64,000 nt of DNA from positions 27,993,501 to 28,057,500 of the forward strand of contig NC_134122.1 of the NCBI RefSeq assembly GCF_040939455.1. The letters are read 5' to 3'. Positions 61,336 to 64,000 of this stretch are shown here, one piece after another (positions within the stretch are counted from its first letter, which is position 1; each line of letters starts with the position of its first letter). A program made the translations under genes and the position numbers. Under the pieces are notes generated by a model. It did no database searches, was not told the DNA's origin, and saw only the letters and a program-made list of their open reading frames with translations. This DNA is from Microcebus murinus (lineage: Eukaryota; Chordata; Mammalia; Primates; Cheirogaleidae).

Positions 61336-63024
61336 AGCTTTCTTCTTCTTGATAGCATAAGAGGCATTATGTTACATAACATAAATAACTCTAAAATGTT
61401 CTAGATAATTGAATTAAGACCTTATTTCCTCTTCTTTACAGATTAGCTTTTAGGCCTGTATAGTTTCCAAATATTCTGTAGAAAACCAGTAAATCTTATA
61501 ATATGTGATAAAATATAACTGAAAATTGGCATGAAATTATGTGCATTTGAAGGACTAGCAGACGCAGGTCAGCTAAGCCTAGTTGAATCCTTCTCCCAGA
61601 AGAATTAGTGGAAGTCTGTGCACCAACTGCTAAAACCAGGGAGGCTTTGGTCATTCCCACTCGAGTTCTTCCCTTTTTTATTGTAACCATGGTAACTCAT
61701 TAAACTAATCTGTTTCTGCACTTTGACATGATACATGAACTCTCAAGTGAGGCCATGCAATGAAGCTCATTTGTCTACAGCATTGGCCCCCAAGGAAAGA
61801 TCTAGTCTAGTTTGTAAACTCGTATGGTACCATATAAAGCAGAGGATGGGCTGGATGAATTTCTTAGCTTCTTTCCACCTCTCCTCTTTTTGGTAATGTT
61901 CCTTTGGTACAATGAAGGCTAACAGAAAAAGCCAATATTTCTATTGTGTTTAATTGTGTTGTCACAAATAGGGCATGGTCTATGCTACAGCTACTGACTC
62001 TACTGACTCAAGGGTTGCTCCAGTGTCTTATAAAGCTAAGGTATTGTTTGCCAGGCTGCCTGAATGTCTATGACACATTCATTATCATACACACCACACA
62101 CAGAGTGACATAGATGATATCCCTGTGCCTAGGCTTTAAGCAGGTGAGATGCCAACCCATCTGCCATGAAGTATCTCTAATGGTGGCCAGGACCCACAAG
62201 TATCTCTGGGGGTTGGGCCCTGAGGGATGAGGAATATTCTCTCAATTCATTCAGCCTGATCCCTGGGTGCCTTTTATATCCTTACTGGCTCACACTCTCA
62301 TATATTACTATAGACAGACAGATTAAGAAAACTAAATAGGGTTTTGTGGTTCCTGCTTTTCAGGCCTCTTGCAGATAAATATCAGGGGAGAAATAAAGCT
62401 CTATACTAATGCTAACCTCCCAGACACTAGAAGAAAAAGGTAAAAGAAAACAATAAAACTTCAAGATTTCCTCCAGATCTCCTCTGCTGTAAATATCCAC
62501 CATTTAGAGGTAAGTAATTCTGCATATTACTGGGAAGAGAAGTTGAATTATAGGAGCAAGAAGAGTCCTGCGGATGGCACAGAAAAGAGGTGCAAACAAG
62601 GGAAAGCTTCCCAGGAAGTCTGGGGTACACCATGGTGCCTGTGTAAATCGTGATGGGGTGGAAGGCAGGGGAGCAGGACCCACCCCGTTTACAAGGAACA
62701 ATTCCTGTACACATATCTTGCAGCAGACACAGAACCCAGAAGGTAAAGTTAAAGAAACAATCATCAAGCCACCCCTTCCTGTACTTACAATCCCCAGATA
62801 TTGGGAAAGGGGCAAGGACCACGAGCACACAGTGCCCTGTTGTTTGTAATCTGCCTCTGCTGAATTCTGATTGATTAGTCTAGGTCCAAACCCATGGTCA
62901 ATCAGATCAGCCACAAGACCAAATGCCATTATTAAACTCCTAGTTAGAGAACATGCAGATGGATAGTGTGGGGGGAGTTTTATTTATTCCTTGCACAGGT
63001 CTACATATGATCCACAACTATATG

Positions 63025-64000
63025 CTTTTTTTTTTGTGGAATACATTTTTTTTTATTTCAGCATATTATGGGGGTACAGATTTTAAGGTTTCAATAATGC
63101 CCTTTCCCCCCCTACCCCCACAAGTCTAAGTTTCCAGCATGACCATCCCCCAGATGGTGCACATCTCACTCATTATGGATGTATATACCCGCCCCCTAAC
63201 CTTCCCCCCTCCCCCCTGCTCAATACCCTATTACTGTAGTACCTATGTGTCCACTTAGGTGCTGCTCAGTTAAACCAGTTTTCTTGGGAGTGTATGTGGT
63301 GCTTGTTTTTCCATTCTTGTGATACTTCAATTAGTAGTATAGGTTCCAGCTCTAACCAGGAAAATATAAGATGTGCTATATCACCATTGTTTCTTAGAGC
63401 TGAATAGTACTCCATGGTATACATATACCACATTTTATTAATCCATTCTTAGATTGATGGGCACTTGGGCTGTTTCCACAGCCTTGCAATTATGAATTAT
63501 GCTGCTATAAACATTCGAGTGCAGGTGTCTTTTTTGTAGAGTGTCATTGGATCTTTTGGGTAGAAGCCCAGCAATAGGATTGCTGGATAAAATGGTAGAT
63601 CCACTTGAATCACTTTAAGGTATCTCCATATTGCTTTCCACAGAGGTTGGACTAGCTTGCAGTCCCACCAGCAGTGTAGGAGTGTTCCTCTCTCTCCGCA
63701 TCCATGCCAGCATTTGTTATTTGGAGACATTTTGATAAAGGCCATTCTCACTGGAGTTAAGTGATATCTCATTGTGGTTTTGATTTGCATTTCCCTGATG
63801 ATTAGAGATGTTGAGCATTTTTTCATATATTTGTTGGCCATTCTTCTGTCTTCTTTAGAAAAGTTTCTGTTCAAGTCCTTTGCCCACTTTTTAATAGGGT
63901 TATTTGATTTTTTTCTTGCTGATTTTCGTGAGTTCTAAGTATATTTTAGTTATCAGCCCCTTACCGGATGCGTAGGATGCAAAAATTTTCTCCCATTCTG
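63025..64000 (-). mobile_element. Young L1, 3' end, antisense, running off the window
   Basis: Reverse complement of the same L1 family as 4785-11803: T-rich tail, TTTCAGCATATTATGGGGG, then the 3'UTR and the ORF2 C terminus on the minus strand (open 63874-63497, including [18 protein letters not shown]). It is inserted in intron 1 of paralog B; the empty site is near 23070 in A. Confidence 0.95.

Overview
This is mammalian nuclear DNA, almost certainly from a strepsirrhine primate and probably a Malagasy lemur. The evidence is the Alu type (left monomer followed by an AT-rich linker with GGCCAACTAATATATATAG, and a right monomer carrying GCTGACGCCACGGCACTC) and young L1 elements ending in CCCATAATATGC. 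There are no bacterial genes, CRISPR arrays or operons. Coding content is sparse, and most of the long open frames belong to LINE-1 elements.

The genes belong to the cytochrome P450 3A (CYP3A) cluster, transcribed on the minus strand. Paralog A runs from its promoter near 23.5 kb leftwards: exon 1 (23205-23275), exon 2 (19493-19586), exon 3 (17231-17283), exon 4 (15553-15652), exon 5 (13865-13978), exon 6 (13514-13602), exon 7 (12041-12189) and exon 8 (590-717). All eight exons have the lengths of human CYP3A exons (71, 94, 53, 100, 114, 89, 149 and 128 nt), join in one frame (266 codons) and have intact splice sites. Exons 9-13, including the haem-cysteine exon, must lie left of the window. 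Its promoter aligns with the primate CYP3A proximal promoter and has a PXR-type everted repeat whose spacer is 5 bp instead of the usual 6.

Paralog B (51970 to beyond 64000) is a tandem partial copy with exons 2-7 in view. It is a pseudogene: exon 3 has lost its donor (GT to AT), exon 5 has lost its acceptor (AG to AA) and carries a stop at codon 130, and Arg105 and Arg106 have both become Trp. No exon 8-13 of B is seen. The duplicated units correspond from about 2.8 kb/49.1 kb to 23 kb/63 kb. They share old insertions (an ancient L1 in intron 4, one antisense Alu in intron 2, an old L1 in intron 7) and differ by later ones.

Later insertions. In A: a nearly full-length L1 (4785-11803) in intron 7 with an intact ORF1, a broken ORF2 and a 125-bp piece of ORF2 fused to its 5' end; and an Alu with a 250-bp purine microsatellite in intron 1. 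In B: two solo LTRs (one 16-23 bp from the dead exon 3 donor), an inverted Alu pair around a pyrimidine microsatellite, and an antisense L1 at the right edge.

Between the paralogs (24-49 kb) there is no recognisable gene. It holds MIR and L2 relics, two Alus, an old L1 tail, a 35-bp perfect palindrome, an L1 whose 5'UTR is built of tandem monomers of about 180 bp (38757-42541), and another L1 (42542-49113) lying exactly at the left edge of duplicated unit B.
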